DNA of 64,000 nucleotides from Duganella sp. Root1480D1 (GTDB lineage: Bacteria > Pseudomonadota > Gammaproteobacteria > Burkholderiales > Burkholderiaceae_D): contig NZ_LMFZ01000001.1 in the NCBI RefSeq assembly GCF_001427305.1, forward strand, positions 63,261 through 127,260, written 5' to 3'. Below are positions 33,947 to 43,572 of the stretch, in pieces. Position 1 is the stretch's first letter; every line of letters starts with the position of its first letter. Made by a program: the position numbers and the translations under genes. The notes beneath the pieces are model-generated. The model made no database searches, was not told where the DNA came from, and saw only the letters and a program-made list of their open reading frames with translations.

Positions 33947-35368
33947 ATGTTAAAAAACACACTTCTGATTTCGATCCTTGCGGGCTTCACAGCGGGCTGC
34001 GCAGTCGGGCCCGATTACGTTCGCCCGGATACCGGCCTTCCCCAGCACTATCTCGGCCAGGGGGCCAACGAACCGGCGGGCAGTGTAGTGCCCGCACCAT
34101 CCAGCGCCTGGTGGGAGGGCTTTGACGACCCGCAACTGAGCCGCCTGATTACCCTCGCCCTGCGCCAGAATCTCGATATCGCCCAGGCCTCGGCCCGCAT
34201 CACACAGGTCAAGGCAGGACTGGCGTCAGCCAATGCAGCACTCCTGCCGTCCGGCAGCATCAGCGGCCAGGCCGCCCGCGCCCACCAATCGCTGCAAACG
34301 CCTTTGGGCCAGATCTTGAATTCGACGCCAGGCTATGACCGCAATGGCAGCTCTTATGAGGTCAATCTCGGCGCATCGTGGGAACTCGACTTGTTTGGAG
34401 GCCTGCGCCGCGACCATGAGGCTGCGGTAGCCGAATACCAGGCTTCCGAGGCCGGTGCGGCAGCCGTACAATTGGCCGTGGCGGCCCAGACTGCCGACCT
34501 CTACATGACCATCCGCGGCCTGCAAATCCGGCTTGAAGTCGCCGGCAGGCAAATTCAGACACAGCAGGATCTGCTGGCCAAAATCAAGCAACTTTACGAC
34601 CAGGGCTTGGCGGCCGAACTACAGGTACGGCAAACCGAGGGGGCGCTGGCGCAGGTACGAGCAACAGTACCTGTACTGCAAACAGGACTGGACGCGGCCA
34701 TGAACGCACTGGACGTGATGCTCGGCAGCGCGCCGGGAACATACCGGCAGGACCTGACCGGCGCACGCGCCATGCTCCCAACCATCCCGCAGCTCGCTTC
34801 CACCGGGTCGCCACGCGACCTGCTCCGGCGCCGACCGGACCTGATCGTTGCCGAACGCCGCCTTGCGGCATCGAATGCCCGCATTGGAGCGGCCACCGCT
34901 GAATATTATCCAAAGCTGTCCCTGAGCGGACTGCTTGGCAGCTCAACGGCGATATCGGCAGGCAACCTGTTCTCAGGCAGTGCAAACCAGGCGGCAGGGG
35001 TACTGGGCCTGCGCTGGCGCCTGTTCGACTTCGCGCGCATCAACGCGCAAATTGAAGCCGCAAAAGGCCGCGAGGCCGAAGCGCTGGCGGCTTACCGCTT
35101 GGCTGCACTGCATGCCATGGAAGACGTGGAAAACGCCTTTTCCGCCCTGAGCAACCGTCAGCAGCAAGCGGGCATCCTGACCGATGGCGTGAACGCGCTT
35201 GAACAGGCGCGCGCCGCCTCGTTTGCCGCCTACCAGGAGGGAGTCGTGAGCCTGATTGAAGTGCTGCAGGCAGATGAAAATCTCCTGCGCGCCGCCGACA
35301 TGCAAGCACAAGCACGGACCGAGTCAGCGCGTGCGGCCGTGGCAGCCTTCAAGGCACTCGGCGGTTGA
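33947..35368 (+). CDS. NodT-family outer-membrane efflux lipoprotein
   Basis: The 473-aa protein has a lipobox (ILAGFTAGC) followed by AVGPDYVRP, the mark of NodT/OprM-like channels. Two repeated TolC-type helical-barrel halves follow (SWELDLFGGLRRDHEAA and LRWRLFDFARINAQIEAA). It forms the outer-membrane exit for the RND pump. Divergent from tetR, with the shared operator in the 93-base gap. Confidence 0.92.
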   Translation: MLKNTLLISILAGFTAGCAVGPDYVRPDTGLPQHYLGQGANEPAGSVVPAPSSAWWEGFDDPQLSRLITLALRQNLDIAQASARITQVKAGLASANAALLPSGSISGQAARAHQSLQTPLGQILNSTPGYDRNGSSYEVNLGASWELDLFGGLRRDHEAAVAEYQASEAGAAAVQLAVAAQTADLYMTIRGLQIRLEVAGRQIQTQQDLLAKIKQLYDQGLAAELQVRQTEGALAQVRATVPVLQTGLDAAMNALDVMLGSAPGTYRQDLTGARAMLPTIPQLASTGSPRDLLRRRPDLIVAERRLAASNARIGAATAEYYPKLSLSGLLGSSTAISAGNLFSGSANQAAGVLGLRWRLFDFARINAQIEAAKGREAEALAAYRLAALHAMEDVENAFSALSNRQQQAGILTDGVNALEQARAASFAAYQEGVVSLIEVLQADENLLRAADMQAQARTESARAAVAAFKALGG

Positions 35369-35457
35369 TGGCTGATGGCTTCGAGCAGCGATTTGTGGCT
35401 TCAGCGGCCTGAGTTGAGCAAGAATCGCTGGGTCGTTCCTGGGGTAGCTCAATGCTT

Positions 35458-35727
35458 TCAAATCAATCTTGATCGGTTGTATTCAGCCGTAATTGACTCT
35501 CCAGAATTCGCGTCATAGAACAGTACAAATGCAACATTGGCATCTCCTGTCGGATTATCTAAATGGGCCACAAAGGTCGAATCCTCCACGCTACCAATGT
35601 CAAGATTTAGGCGGCCAAGAATTTCGGCCACATTTCCCCACATTCCTTTCGGCATTTCGAATAGATCCAGCAAAAAGCTCTCACAATGCCTCAACTGTAA
35701 CAATTTTGCGCAATTTTCAAGCATCAT
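35458..35727 (-). CDS. Hypothetical protein in an AT-richer patch
   Basis: An 89-aa frame with a plausible fold pattern (helices then strands, for example DANVAFVLFYDANSGE) but no ribosome site at the first ATG and no recognised family. It may be the C-terminal remnant of a larger gene. Codon use is less GC-rich than in the flanking efflux genes. Confidence 0.35.
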   Translation of the reverse strand: MMLENCAKLLQLRHCESFLLDLFEMPKGMWGNVAEILGRLNLDIGSVEDSTFVAHLDNPTGDANVAFVLFYDANSGESITAEYNRSRLI

Positions 35728-35850
35728 ATCTAGATTCGCCTGTTCAACTGAGGGACTACTTCAAAAGTCAACAAGAGAATGACACCGATACATCCGGTGC
35801 ACCTGGAGCCCCGCTGAAGCGATCTGTTAAATGAACCACGCTCCTCAGCG

Positions 35851-36399
35851 CTACCCGCCAGGGTTTCGGAATTTCCTTCGGACTCCCCTCGCGAGCACCC
35901 CAAATAGCGAAGTTAAGACACCTGCTATTGGAATCGAAACGAACAGAATTCCTTGGCTAACAACCTCTAGGCTCAGGGGCTGTACGGAATGTTGAAATGC
36001 TCTGTAGCGCACGTCGATTCGAGCGCCATCAGTTGTATGGGCTTCGATAATCTGCACGCCGGCCTTTTCAGTTACGGCGGAATATTCCCACGATCCACCA
36101 TTAGTGACCGTTTTTTCCAGCGGCAGCAACAATGTCGAATCCGGATTTTTTTCGATGAATTGAGTCAAGTCAGCCAAAAGAACGGACTTAATCCGATCCC
36201 CGTCTGTGGGCAGTCTCACCATGACCCGAAACATCGGCGGCGATGGATCGCCGGGTGATATCTCACGCTCGCATTGTTGCAGAACGCATGCAATCTTCAT
36301 TGCAGCAACTGTACTGGTCAAAAAAACTATCGGGGCGAACCATTTAGAGGCTAGCACTGTGAGCAGAATCAAGAGAAGTTTTTTCATTTTGGTCGACAT
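35851..36399 (-). CDS. Hypothetical membrane-anchored protein
   Basis: A 182-aa protein with a hydrophobic N-terminal segment (KKLLLILLTVLASKWF), a soluble middle domain with strands (IKSVLLADLTQFIEKNPDSTL) and a second span near the C-terminus (ILFVSIPIAGVLTSLFGVLA). Its ATG overlaps the stop of the preceding small gene (TGATG), which supports both frames. No family recognised. Confidence 0.5.
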   Translation of the reverse strand: MSTKMKKLLLILLTVLASKWFAPIVFLTSTVAAMKIACVLQQCEREISPGDPSPPMFRVMVRLPTDGDRIKSVLLADLTQFIEKNPDSTLLLPLEKTVTNGGSWEYSAVTEKAGVQIIEAHTTDGARIDVRYRAFQHSVQPLSLEVVSQGILFVSIPIAGVLTSLFGVLARGVRRKFRNPGG

Positions 36400-36575
36400 C
36401 AGCGCAATAGGCGGATTCCTAGTACGAACGCAGGTACGGAACCGGCAATTCCCGCCAACAGTACAAACCACCAATGACGCAGATGGTCACCACTCCTAAT
36501 CTGTCGCGCAACGAACCACGAAAGAAGGACCGGCTCGACGGTCATCGCACTGAGCATCAAGAATCCTGCCGCCAT
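36399..36575 (-). CDS. Small two-span membrane protein
   Basis: A 58-aa frame from an ATG at 36575 with two hydrophobic stretches (FLMLSAMTVEPVLLSWFVA and WWFVLLAGIAGSVPAFVLG). The start is uncertain: the open frame extends to 36686 but only with a TTG. Translationally coupled to the following gene. Function unknown. Confidence 0.4.
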   Translation of the reverse strand: MAAGFLMLSAMTVEPVLLSWFVARQIRSGDHLRHWWFVLLAGIAGSVPAFVLGIRLLR

Positions 36576-37019
36576 ACTAGCCAATCGCGTTATTAGTTTT
36601 AATGTTAATTGGCTTGACCTCGAAAGGCATACTCCCACGGCGATCAAAGGAAACGCAACGTCCGGTAACAACTGCCACGTACACAACTTGTCGAACGCCG
36701 AGATCAGGAATGTCTACTGTCCTCGTGGAAGTCCACCGCTTGAGTGTATTGACTGACGAGTCCACTTTAGGCTTTCAATGGTCGCGGCGAAGTAGTACCG
36801 CTCGCCAACTTTAGAATCAAGCACTTACAGTCCTGCTACCCTAACGGCTACCGTGGAGCAGATTGGGATGAATCGAGCTTGCCGACCGGCCATCCAAAAT
36901 CGCTTCCCAATTCATCAAGAATCCTGCTGACATATTCGACACTAACGACCAGCCTTGACGTCGGCCGCGCTACGCTAAAAGTCGAGGCGTAATCCGACCT
37001 TCTGAACCTCATGTATAGA
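36576..37019. other. Gene-poor stretch
   Basis: About 440 AT-richer bases with only short, unconvincing frames on both strands. No tRNA, repeat or clear promoter seen. Confidence 0.5.
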
Positions 37020-37223
37020 TTACCGGGTCACCTGCGGCAGTATTTCATAATTCACATAATAAACGCCAAATGCTAAAACCAACAAAAGAATAACACCGAT
37101 AACGGAGAGCGCCGCTCGGACAGCTTTTTCCATCTTTGGCACACGCGCAAACATACCGAGCCTGTTCGCAAAAACAGTGATCGTAAGAAGAACAAAAATC
37201 ATCCAAAAGACTGCCCTCGTCAT
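37020..37223 (-). CDS. Small two-span membrane protein
   Basis: A 67-aa frame starting at an ATG one base after the stop of the upstream small gene. Two spans are visible (FWMIFVLLTITVFA and ALSVIGVILLLVLAFGVYYV). It forms a two-gene unit with the next feature. No family recognised. Confidence 0.45.
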   Translation of the reverse strand: MTRAVFWMIFVLLTITVFANRLGMFARVPKMEKAVRAALSVIGVILLLVLAFGVYYVNYEILPQVTR

Positions 37224-37224
37224 A

Positions 37225-37419
37225 TTACACGTCGTACCAATAAAATATTTCAGCAATAGAAATTAATGCGAAGAATAAAATCATTGGAATCCACGAAAAC
37301 ATCTCCAGAGACCACCCTACTGCCACGAGAAATAGAATCGTCGCAGCAGCATGTAAGTAAGCCTTTCCGGCTGGAGTCAAATAATGCTTCCTATCTTGGA
37401 GGAATTTCATATGCGACAT
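37225..37419 (-). CDS. Small membrane protein
   Basis: A 64-aa frame with AAAGGGG 6 bases before the ATG, a basic N-terminus (MKFLQDRKHYLTPAGKAYLH) and two hydrophobic stretches (ATILFLVAVGWSLEMF and MILFFALISIAEIFY). Unknown function. Confidence 0.45.
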   Translation of the reverse strand: MSHMKFLQDRKHYLTPAGKAYLHAAATILFLVAVGWSLEMFSWIPMILFFALISIAEIFYWYDV

Positions 37420-37713
37420 TAATGCCCCTTTAATCATCAATTATTGCTTGCCACCGAGGCTTTCTCAAGATCATTGTGGCAGTCATTTTTAAATGGGATC
37501 CATAGACTGCGGTTCCACCCAGGAAACGCGTCTATCCGGTTCATGAACTCACGTTCAGTCATGCCCGGCGTTAATGAACCGTAATGCAAGGGGGTCATTG
37601 ATGGCATCACTTTCAGCTGGAGTGACCTATGGGCTGATAGGACCTCACCTTCGATTCCCTGTTATGGCTTAGCTGCTAATTGTCATCGCCGCTGCATCTT
37701 GGGGTTGAGCGCG

Positions 37714-38076
37714 TCAGCCCCAAATGAACCATTCGGTCGCCTCGCCGATGTCATACACCGAGTGGTAAACCAAGCGCACCTCATTGGGGAAGCAAGAGGA
37801 ACCAACTAGCTGAGCGCTTCTGTACTTCCCGAACTGAGTAGCGGAAGCACTGGCAGCGGCGACGAAGGCATCGCACTCAATGGCACTTGTCAAAACCGGT
37901 GACGCCAATTGGTATATCCCGGAGTAGTTGTGTCCATCGTACAGTTTCCGGAACTCCTGAACGCGTGAGATTGCGCTCGCCCGATCCTGTTCGAAGTACC
38001 CGAGCTTGACGCTCCCCTCGCAGCCAGCCAATAAAACCATGGAGAACCCAAACATCAAAAAGCGAATCAGTCGCAT
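37714..38076 (-). CDS. Hypothetical lipoprotein
   Basis: A 120-aa protein from the ATG at 38076 with a lipoprotein signal (LIRFLMFGFSMVLLAGC) and a small domain (ISRVQEFRKLYDGHNYSGIY) of the kind found in DUF-type periplasmic proteins. No close family recognised. The longer open frame upstream is not supported. Confidence 0.5.
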   Translation of the reverse strand: MRLIRFLMFGFSMVLLAGCEGSVKLGYFEQDRASAISRVQEFRKLYDGHNYSGIYQLASPVLTSAIECDAFVAAASASATQFGKYRSAQLVGSSCFPNEVRLVYHSVYDIGEATEWFIWG

Positions 38077-38343
38077 ACAGACCCTAAGGTTTCCAACATT
38101 GTAAATTGGGAATATAGTACCCCTCCCCCTCAACGTCTGTCGACATCCTATGCCCAGATTGACGATGGCATGAAACAATCGCCGTTCTGATAGCCAAATT
38201 GGCATCGAAGCGCAACCGAGATGATAACGACAGCTATTTACTGGTCTGGCACAGGAGGTTCAGGTTGACAGACTGGGAGCGAATAGACAATTCTGGAACT
38301 ATCGCACATCGGAGGTTCACAGGACCGACTACTCTTTACAAGC

Positions 38344-38375
38344 AAAAAAAAATCCCCGCCGTAGCGAGGATTTTC
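38344..38375 (-). terminator. Terminator of the pgsA-tRNA operon
   Basis: On the minus strand AAATCCTCGC, TACG, GCGGGGATTT followed by a long T run, 40 bases after the tRNA-Cys gene. Same arms as the hairpin at 28010-28037. Confidence 0.85.
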
Positions 38376-38414
38376 TTCAGATTTGCCGCTCACGGCAGCA
38401 AACCCTTGACGTTT

Positions 38415-38488
38415 TGGAGGCGAGGGCCGGAATCGAACCGGCGTACACGGCTTTGCAGGCCGCTGCATAACCATTTTGCTACCCCGCC
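38415..38488 (-). tRNA. tRNA-Cys (GCA)
   Basis: Cloverleaf readable on the minus strand: acceptor GGCGGGG pairing with CCTCGCC (one G-U), anticodon loop CTGCAAA giving GCA, T-loop GGTTCGATTCC, U73 and encoded CCA. 74 bases including CCA. Confidence 0.95.
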
Positions 38489-38536
38489 AAAGGGGTCACA
38501 CAAGAGCCGCGGCAGGTCGCGTGTCTCTTCGAATTC

Positions 38537-38612
38537 TGGAGCGGGAAAAGAGTCTCGAACTCTCGACCTCAACCTTGGCAAGGTTGCGCTCTACCAACTG
38601 AGCTATTCCCGC
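38537..38612 (-). tRNA. tRNA-Gly (GCC), variant copy
   Basis: Acceptor GCGGGAA pairing with TTCCCGC, anticodon loop TTGCCAA, T-loop AGTTCGAGACT, encoded CCA. It differs from the other three copies at base pair 7:66 (A-U instead of G-C), a compensated double change. Confidence 0.95.
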
Positions 38613-38629
38613 ATTGGGCTTGAAATACC

Positions 38630-38705
38630 TGGAGCGGGAGAAGAGTCTCGAACTCTCGACCTCAACCTTGGCAAGGTTGCGCTCTACCAACTGAGCTACT
38701 CCCGC
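38630..38705 (-). tRNA. tRNA-Gly (GCC)
   Basis: Acceptor GCGGGAG/CTCCCGC, anticodon loop TTGCCAA, encoded CCA. Identical to the copies at 38751 and 38918. Confidence 0.95.
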
Positions 38706-38750
38706 TTGGAGTGAATTTCAACTTTACTACTAACTGCTGCTCCAATGAAC

Positions 38751-38826
38751 TGGAGCGGGAGAAGAGTCTCGAACTCTCGACCTCAACCTTGGCAAGGTTG
38801 CGCTCTACCAACTGAGCTACTCCCGC
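38751..38826 (-). tRNA. tRNA-Gly (GCC)
   Basis: Same sequence as the copy at 38630-38705; anticodon GCC, CCA encoded. Confidence 0.95.
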
Positions 38827-38917
38827 ATTTCAGAGGAACCGCATTATCGCAGAAACATTCTCATATTTCCAGTGCGATTATTACTGCCTGGTTACCGCTT
38901 GTTGCCGATGACTTTTT

Positions 38918-38993
38918 TGGAGCGGGAGAAGAGTCTCGAACTCTCGACCTCAACCTTGGCAAGGTTGCGCTCTACCAACTGAGCTACTCCCGC
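38918..38993 (-). tRNA. tRNA-Gly (GCC), first of the cluster
   Basis: Same sequence as the copies at 38630 and 38751. It lies 80 bases after pgsA on the same strand, so co-transcription with pgsA is likely. Confidence 0.95.
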
Positions 38994-39073
38994 TTCGCAT
39001 CGCTGCGCCGTCATCAACAGCAGGCCAGCATTATAGATGAACTATGGACGCTGTCAAGGGGCAATATTGTTAT

Positions 39074-39664
39074 TTACGATAAGTTGCCGGAACGTTCCTT
39101 GATCATGGGCCAGGCCTTCTTCAGGTAATAGAACATGGACCACACGGTCAGCACGCTGGCCAGCCACAGCAGCAGGTCGCCCCAGAAACGGGTATCGATG
39201 GCGCCCCACAGCACGTCGTAGTACAGCAGCATCGGGATGGCGCTCATTTGCGCCGCGGTTTTGATCTTGCCGATCGAGCTGACCGCCACCGATTTGGAGG
39301 CGCCAATCTGCGCCATCCACTCGCGCAGCGCAGAAATCGTGATTTCGCGGCCAATGATGATGAAGGCGACGATCGGGTGGCAGCGGCCGCCGTCCAGGTT
39401 GAGCAGCACCAGCAAGGCGCCCGCCACCATCAGCTTGTCGGCCACTGGGTCGAGGAAGGCGCCGAAGGCCGAGGTCTGGTTCCAGCGGCGGGCCAGGAAG
39501 CCGTCGAACCAGTCGGTAACGGCGGCAACAATGAAAATCAGCGTGGCGGCCAGGTTGCGTTCGTGCGGAGTAAGCCAGGTAACGGGGAGGTAGAACACGC
39601 CAACGACCAGGGGAATCAGCGCGACGCGCAACCAGGTCAGAAGGATCGGGATGTTGAAAGGCAT
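39074..39664 (-). CDS. pgsA: CDP-diacylglycerol--glycerol-3-phosphate 3-phosphatidyltransferase
   Basis: The 196-aa membrane enzyme carries the CDP-alcohol phosphotransferase motif (DWFDGFLARRWNQTSAFG, then DPVADK). It makes phosphatidylglycerol phosphate, the first committed step to phosphatidylglycerol and cardiolipin. The ATG at 39664 starts the conserved N-terminus (FNIPILLTWLRV). It follows uvrC and precedes the tRNA-Gly genes on the same strand, a typical order. Confidence 0.95.
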   Translation of the reverse strand: MPFNIPILLTWLRVALIPLVVGVFYLPVTWLTPHERNLAATLIFIVAAVTDWFDGFLARRWNQTSAFGAFLDPVADKLMVAGALLVLLNLDGGRCHPIVAFIIIGREITISALREWMAQIGASKSVAVSSIGKIKTAAQMSAIPMLLYYDVLWGAIDTRFWGDLLLWLASVLTVWSMFYYLKKAWPMIKERSGNLS

Positions 39665-39729
39665 ATGCGGTGTATAAGAATTGTAATGACGCGCCGCTAG
39701 TGTATAACGGCGGCGCATTCAAAGCCACT

Positions 39730-41583
39730 CTAGTGCAATTGCCGGTAGATTTCTTCGGCCAGGGTGTCTGAAATACCCTCCACCGACTTCAGGTCCTCGA
39801 TACTGGCATTCATCACGCCTTTCAGTCCGCCGAAGCGGGATAACAGCTTCTGGCGACGCTTGGCGCCGATGCCTTCGATCTCCTCCAGGCGCGAGGTCTG
39901 GCGGGCCTTGGCGCGCTTGGCACGCATGCCGGTGATGGCGAAGCGGTGCGCTTCATCGCGGATCATGGCCACCAGCATCAGGGCCGCGGATTCCTTGCCC
40001 AATTCCTGCGGCTGGCGGCCGTCGACAAAGACCAGCGTCTCCAGGCCGACACGCCTGCCCTCGCCTTTCGCCACGCCGACGATCAGGCTGATGTCCAGTC
40101 CCAGTTCGACAAACACCTGGCGCGCCATCTCGACCTGGCCCTTGCCGCCGTCGATCAGCACCACGTCCGGCATGACGCCGTCGCCGCCTGCCACCTTCTC
40201 GTAGCGGCGCGTCAGCACCTGGCGCATGGCGGCGTAATCGTCGCCCGGCGTGATGTCGTTGATGTTGTAGCGGCGGTATTCGCCGTTCTGCATCTGGTGA
40301 TGGTGGAACACCACGCAGGAAGCCTGCGTCGCCTCGCCAGCCGTGTGCGAAATGTCGAAGCACTCCACGCGCAAAGTGTCGAGATCCTCGTTTTCCAGGC
40401 CCAGCACTTCGGCCAGGGCGCGGGTGCGGGCTTGCTGCGAACCCTGCTCGGACAAAAGCCGCGCCAGCGAGATCTCAGCCCCCTTTTGCGCCAGGTCCTG
40501 CCATTGGCGGCGCTGACCTTGCGGCTGGAAGATCAGGTGGATGCGGTGGCCGCACTGCTCCTGCAGCGCCAGGATCAATTCCGGCTGGTCGAATTCGATA
40601 TTCAGGATCAGCGTGCCGGGGATGTTCTTTTCCGTGTAATGCTGCACCAGGAAGGCCGACAGCACTTCCTGCTCGATCGGCCGCTCGGCCACGACCTCGG
40701 CATCCATCACATGAGTCGGGAAGTAAGCGCGGTCACCCAGGTGGCGGCCGCCGCGCACCATGGCCAGGTTGACGCAGGCACGGCCGCCCTGCACCACCAC
40801 GGCCAGGATATCGACGTCCTGGTCGCCGGTCGTTTCCATCGACTGCTGGTGCAGCACCTTGGACAGCGACTGGATGCGGTTGCGCACTACTGCCGCCTGC
40901 TCGAATTTGAGCTCGGTGGCGTAGGCCAGCATCTTCTGCTCCAGTTCTTCCAACACCTCGGACTGGCGGCCGCGCAGGAAACGGGCAGCGTTGTTGACGT
41001 CGTTGCGGTAGTCCTCTGCCGCAATCAGGCCAACGCAAGGACCGCTGCAACGGCCAATCTGGTGCAGCAGGCAGGGGCGCGTGCGGTTCATGTACACGCT
41101 GTCCTCGCAGGTGCGCAACATGAAAACCTTTTGCAGGATCTGCATCGATTCCTTCACCGCCCACGACGATGGGAACGGGCCGAAATACTGGTGCTTGCGA
41201 TCGACCGCGCCGCGGTAATACACCATGCGCGGAATTTCGTCGCCCGTGATCTTCAGGTAGGGATAGCTTTTATCGTCGCGAAACAGGATGTTGTAGCGCG
41301 GCTGCAGGGCCTTGATCAGGTTATTTTCCAGGATCAGGGCTTCGGCCTCGCTGCGCGTGACCGTGGTCTCCAGGCGCGCAATACGTTCGACCATCAGCGC
41401 AATGCGCGGGCTCGACAAATTCTTCTGGAAATAGCTCGAGACACGCTTTTTCAGGTCGCGTGCCTTGCCTACGTAAAGCACCTTGTCTTCGGCGTCGAAG
41501 TAGCGGTACACGCCGGGCAGGTTTGGCAGCTTGGCAACAGTGGCCAGCACCTGTTCGCGTGGATCTTGGGTTTCTTCAGTCAT
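39730..41583 (-). CDS. uvrC: Excinuclease ABC subunit C
   Basis: A 617-aa protein with the N-terminal GIY-YIG nuclease ([19 protein letters not shown], about residues 23-41), a UVR domain, the UvrC RNase H-like half ([20 protein letters not shown] and [11 protein letters not shown]) and C-terminal helix-hairpin-helix motifs ([18 protein letters not shown]). It cuts both sides of UvrB-bound lesions in nucleotide-excision repair. The start overlaps acpS by 8 bases. Confidence 0.96.
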   Translation of the reverse strand: MTEETQDPREQVLATVAKLPNLPGVYRYFDAEDKVLYVGKARDLKKRVSSYFQKNLSSPRIALMVERIARLETTVTRSEAEALILENNLIKALQPRYNILFRDDKSYPYLKITGDEIPRMVYYRGAVDRKHQYFGPFPSSWAVKESMQILQKVFMLRTCEDSVYMNRTRPCLLHQIGRCSGPCVGLIAAEDYRNDVNNAARFLRGRQSEVLEELEQKMLAYATELKFEQAAVVRNRIQSLSKVLHQQSMETTGDQDVDILAVVVQGGRACVNLAMVRGGRHLGDRAYFPTHVMDAEVVAERPIEQEVLSAFLVQHYTEKNIPGTLILNIEFDQPELILALQEQCGHRIHLIFQPQGQRRQWQDLAQKGAEISLARLLSEQGSQQARTRALAEVLGLENEDLDTLRVECFDISHTAGEATQASCVVFHHHQMQNGEYRRYNINDITPGDDYAAMRQVLTRRYEKVAGGDGVMPDVVLIDGGKGQVEMARQVFVELGLDISLIVGVAKGEGRRVGLETLVFVDGRQPQELGKESAALMLVAMIRDEAHRFAITGMRAKRAKARQTSRLEEIEGIGAKRRQKLLSRFGGLKGVMNASIEDLKSVEGISDTLAEEIYRQLH

Positions 41584-41974
41584 TCGCTCGCTCGACGATC
41601 GCATAGGCGACCGCGTAATCCTCTTCATCGCTCACGGAGATATGGGCGACCAGCCCGTTCTGCAACATGAATTCGCCCAGTGCGCCGCTGCAGGCCATAT
41701 AGGGCTTGCCCAAATCATCATTGAGCAGTTGCGCGGTATGCCAGGTCATCGGCGGGCGCAAACCGAGGCCGAGCGCCTTGGAAAAGGCTTCCTTGGCCGC
41801 GAAGCGGGTGGCGGCATAGCGCACCCCGCGCAGCGGGCTGCGGGCGCAGCGCTCCTGGTAAACCGCGAATTCTTCGCGACCGAGGATCTTGCGTGCAAAG
41901 CGCTCGCCGCTGCGTTCCAGTGCGGCGGCAATGCGGGGGACTTTGCTGACGTCCGTCCCGATCCCATAGATCAT
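41576..41974 (-). CDS. acpS: Holo-acyl-carrier-protein synthase
   Basis: The 132-aa protein shows [12 protein letters not shown] with the Mg-binding Asp and [12 protein letters not shown] with the second Mg-ligand Glu. It attaches 4'-phosphopantetheine to AcpP (encoded at 53160-53399). Overlaps pdxJ by 4 bases and uvrC by 8 bases. Confidence 0.95.
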   Translation of the reverse strand: MIYGIGTDVSKVPRIAAALERSGERFARKILGREEFAVYQERCARSPLRGVRYAATRFAAKEAFSKALGLGLRPPMTWHTAQLLNDDLGKPYMACSGALGEFMLQNGLVAHISVSDEEDYAVAYAIVERAND

Positions 41975-42729
41975 TTTGCGCCCAGGCGGGTCGACACCAT
42001 GATCGCCTTCATCTCGCGCACGGCATTTCCCCAGCCGGCGAAGATCGAATGCGCCACGATGGCGTGGCCGATATTCAGTTCCGCGATCTCGGGAATGGCG
42101 GCAATCGCCTGCACATTGGTGTAGTGCAGGCCGTGGCCGGCGTTGACCTTCAGGCCGTTCTGCACGCCCCAGCGCACGCCATCCTTGATGCGTTGCAGTT
42201 CGCGCGCTTGCGCCTCGCCTTCGGCATCGGCGTAAGCGCCGGTGTGCAGCTCGATCACCGGAGCGCCAATGGCGGCGGCGGCCTTGATCTGCTCTTCATC
42301 GGCGTCGATGAACAGGGATACGCGGATGCCCTCCCCTTGCAACTGTTTGACGGCCGCTGCCACTTCCTTGTGGAAGCGCACCACATCCAGGCCGCCTTCG
42401 GTAGTGATTTCGGTGCGTTTTTCCGGCACCAGGCAAACGTCGGCCGGCTTGATGCGGCAGGCGAAGTCGATCATTTCCTGGGTGACGGCCGCTTCCAGGT
42501 TCATGCGGGTCACCAGTTGCGGCGCCAGTGCGATCACGTCGGCATCCTTGATGTGGCGGCGGTCTTCGCGCAGGTGCAGGGTGATGCAGTCGGCGCCGGC
42601 CTGCTCGGCCAGCAGCGCGGCACGGATCGGGTCGGGATACACGGTGCCGCGCGCATTGCGCAGCGTGGCGACGTGGTCGATGTTCACGCCAAGGTCGATG
42701 ACAGTGCCGGAAGGAGACAGGAAGCTCAT
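41971..42729 (-). CDS. pdxJ: Pyridoxine 5'-phosphate synthase
   Basis: The 252-aa TIM-barrel protein has [16 protein letters not shown] at the N-terminus, HLREDRRHI, and the C-terminal [12 protein letters not shown] phosphate-binding part. It condenses 1-deoxyxylulose 5-phosphate with aminoacetone phosphate to make vitamin B6. The pdxJ-acpS order is conserved in many proteobacteria. Confidence 0.96.
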   Translation of the reverse strand: MSFLSPSGTVIDLGVNIDHVATLRNARGTVYPDPIRAALLAEQAGADCITLHLREDRRHIKDADVIALAPQLVTRMNLEAAVTQEMIDFACRIKPADVCLVPEKRTEITTEGGLDVVRFHKEVAAAVKQLQGEGIRVSLFIDADEEQIKAAAAIGAPVIELHTGAYADAEGEAQARELQRIKDGVRWGVQNGLKVNAGHGLHYTNVQAIAAIPEIAELNIGHAIVAHSIFAGWGNAVREMKAIMVSTRLGAK

Positions 42730-42738
42730 ATTCTTTTC

Positions 42739-43572
42739 TTAAAGTTGCAGCAAATCGATCAATATCTGGCGCGTGTTCAATGGCGCGCCGCCAAGGTGCC
42801 AGGACAACAGGTAGCGCATCAACTGCTTGCTTTGCGCCTGCGTCGCCGGGTCGGCATAATCCTCGCGCTCCATGTCCAGCAAGGTCTTGCCGGCGACGCG
42901 CGGCGCAGTATCCTCATCGCGCTCGGGACGCGGGCCGCGATCGGGATCCACCACATAATGTACATCGGCCAGCACTTTCGTGCGCGAGGCGGTGCAGCGC
43001 GTCAGGTCGGCCGCTACGCCGGTCTCCTTCAGCAATGCCATTTCGAACTTGCGCAGCACGATCGGCGCCGGTTCGTTGTGGGCCAGCTGGTTGAGGGTGG
43101 AGACGTAATGGTCGAACAGCTTCGCATGCGCGTCATCGCGCGCAGTCAGCTTGACCAGCAATTCGTTCAGGTAGAAGCCGCACAGCAGCGCGGTCTTTTC
43201 AAGCGGCAGCATGCCGCCAACCCAATCGGCATCGGTCAGCGTGCGCAGCTCGTTCTTGCCGGTCCAGCCGGTAGTCAGCGGCTGGAAGGTTTGCAGCACG
43301 CCGCGCAACTGGGAATGCGGGCGCTTGGCGCCCTTCGCAATCAGGGCCACCCGTCCAAAGTCGCGCGTGAACAGCTCGACGATGAGCGAAGTTTCCTTGT
43401 AGGGATAAGAATGCAGCACAAATGCCGGCTGCCCGGCCACGCGGGTGCCGACAGTGCGCTGCTGCCCCGGCGCACGGCGCTTTGGCGCCGGCGGGGCTGG
43501 TACCGCCGCGCTCGTGTCACCCCTGGGGTCAGACCCCAACTGTGACACGGGCTCGGCTGTCAGGACAGGCAT
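42739..43572 (-). CDS. recO: DNA repair protein RecO with an N-terminal extension
   Basis: The 277-aa protein contains the RecO OB-fold start ([22 protein letters not shown], from about residue 47) and the helical C-terminal part ([12 protein letters not shown]). It helps load RecA on gapped DNA. The first 45 residues are not family-like, are rich in Pro/Ala, and include residues encoded by a palindromic element. The ATG overlaps the era stop codon by one base, so this start is probably used. Confidence 0.92.
   Translation of the reverse strand: MPVLTAEPVSQLGSDPRGDTSAAVPAPPAPKRRAPGQQRTVGTRVAGQPAFVLHSYPYKETSLIVELFTRDFGRVALIAKGAKRPHSQLRGVLQTFQPLTTGWTGKNELRTLTDADWVGGMLPLEKTALLCGFYLNELLVKLTARDDAHAKLFDHYVSTLNQLAHNEPAPIVLRKFEMALLKETGVAADLTRCTASRTKVLADVHYVVDPDRGPRPERDEDTAPRVAGKTLLDMEREDYADPATQAQSKQLMRYLLSWHLGGAPLNTRQILIDLLQL
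43514..43548. repeat. Nested palindromic element (REP-like) inside the 5' coding part of recO
   Basis: A 35-bp palindrome: outer arms GTGTCAC and GTGACAC, inner arms TGGGGTC and GACCCCA around a single A. The inner GGGGTC-A-GACCCC core resembles a short palindrome that I recall as common in Oxalobacteraceae genomes. Only one copy was seen in this window. Confidence 0.6.

Noticed and set aside
37470..37520. GGTTCC with a TGTGG-like word upstream in the AT-richer patch
   Set aside because: The two parts are about 31 bases apart, not 15-16, and no gene follows in the right orientation.
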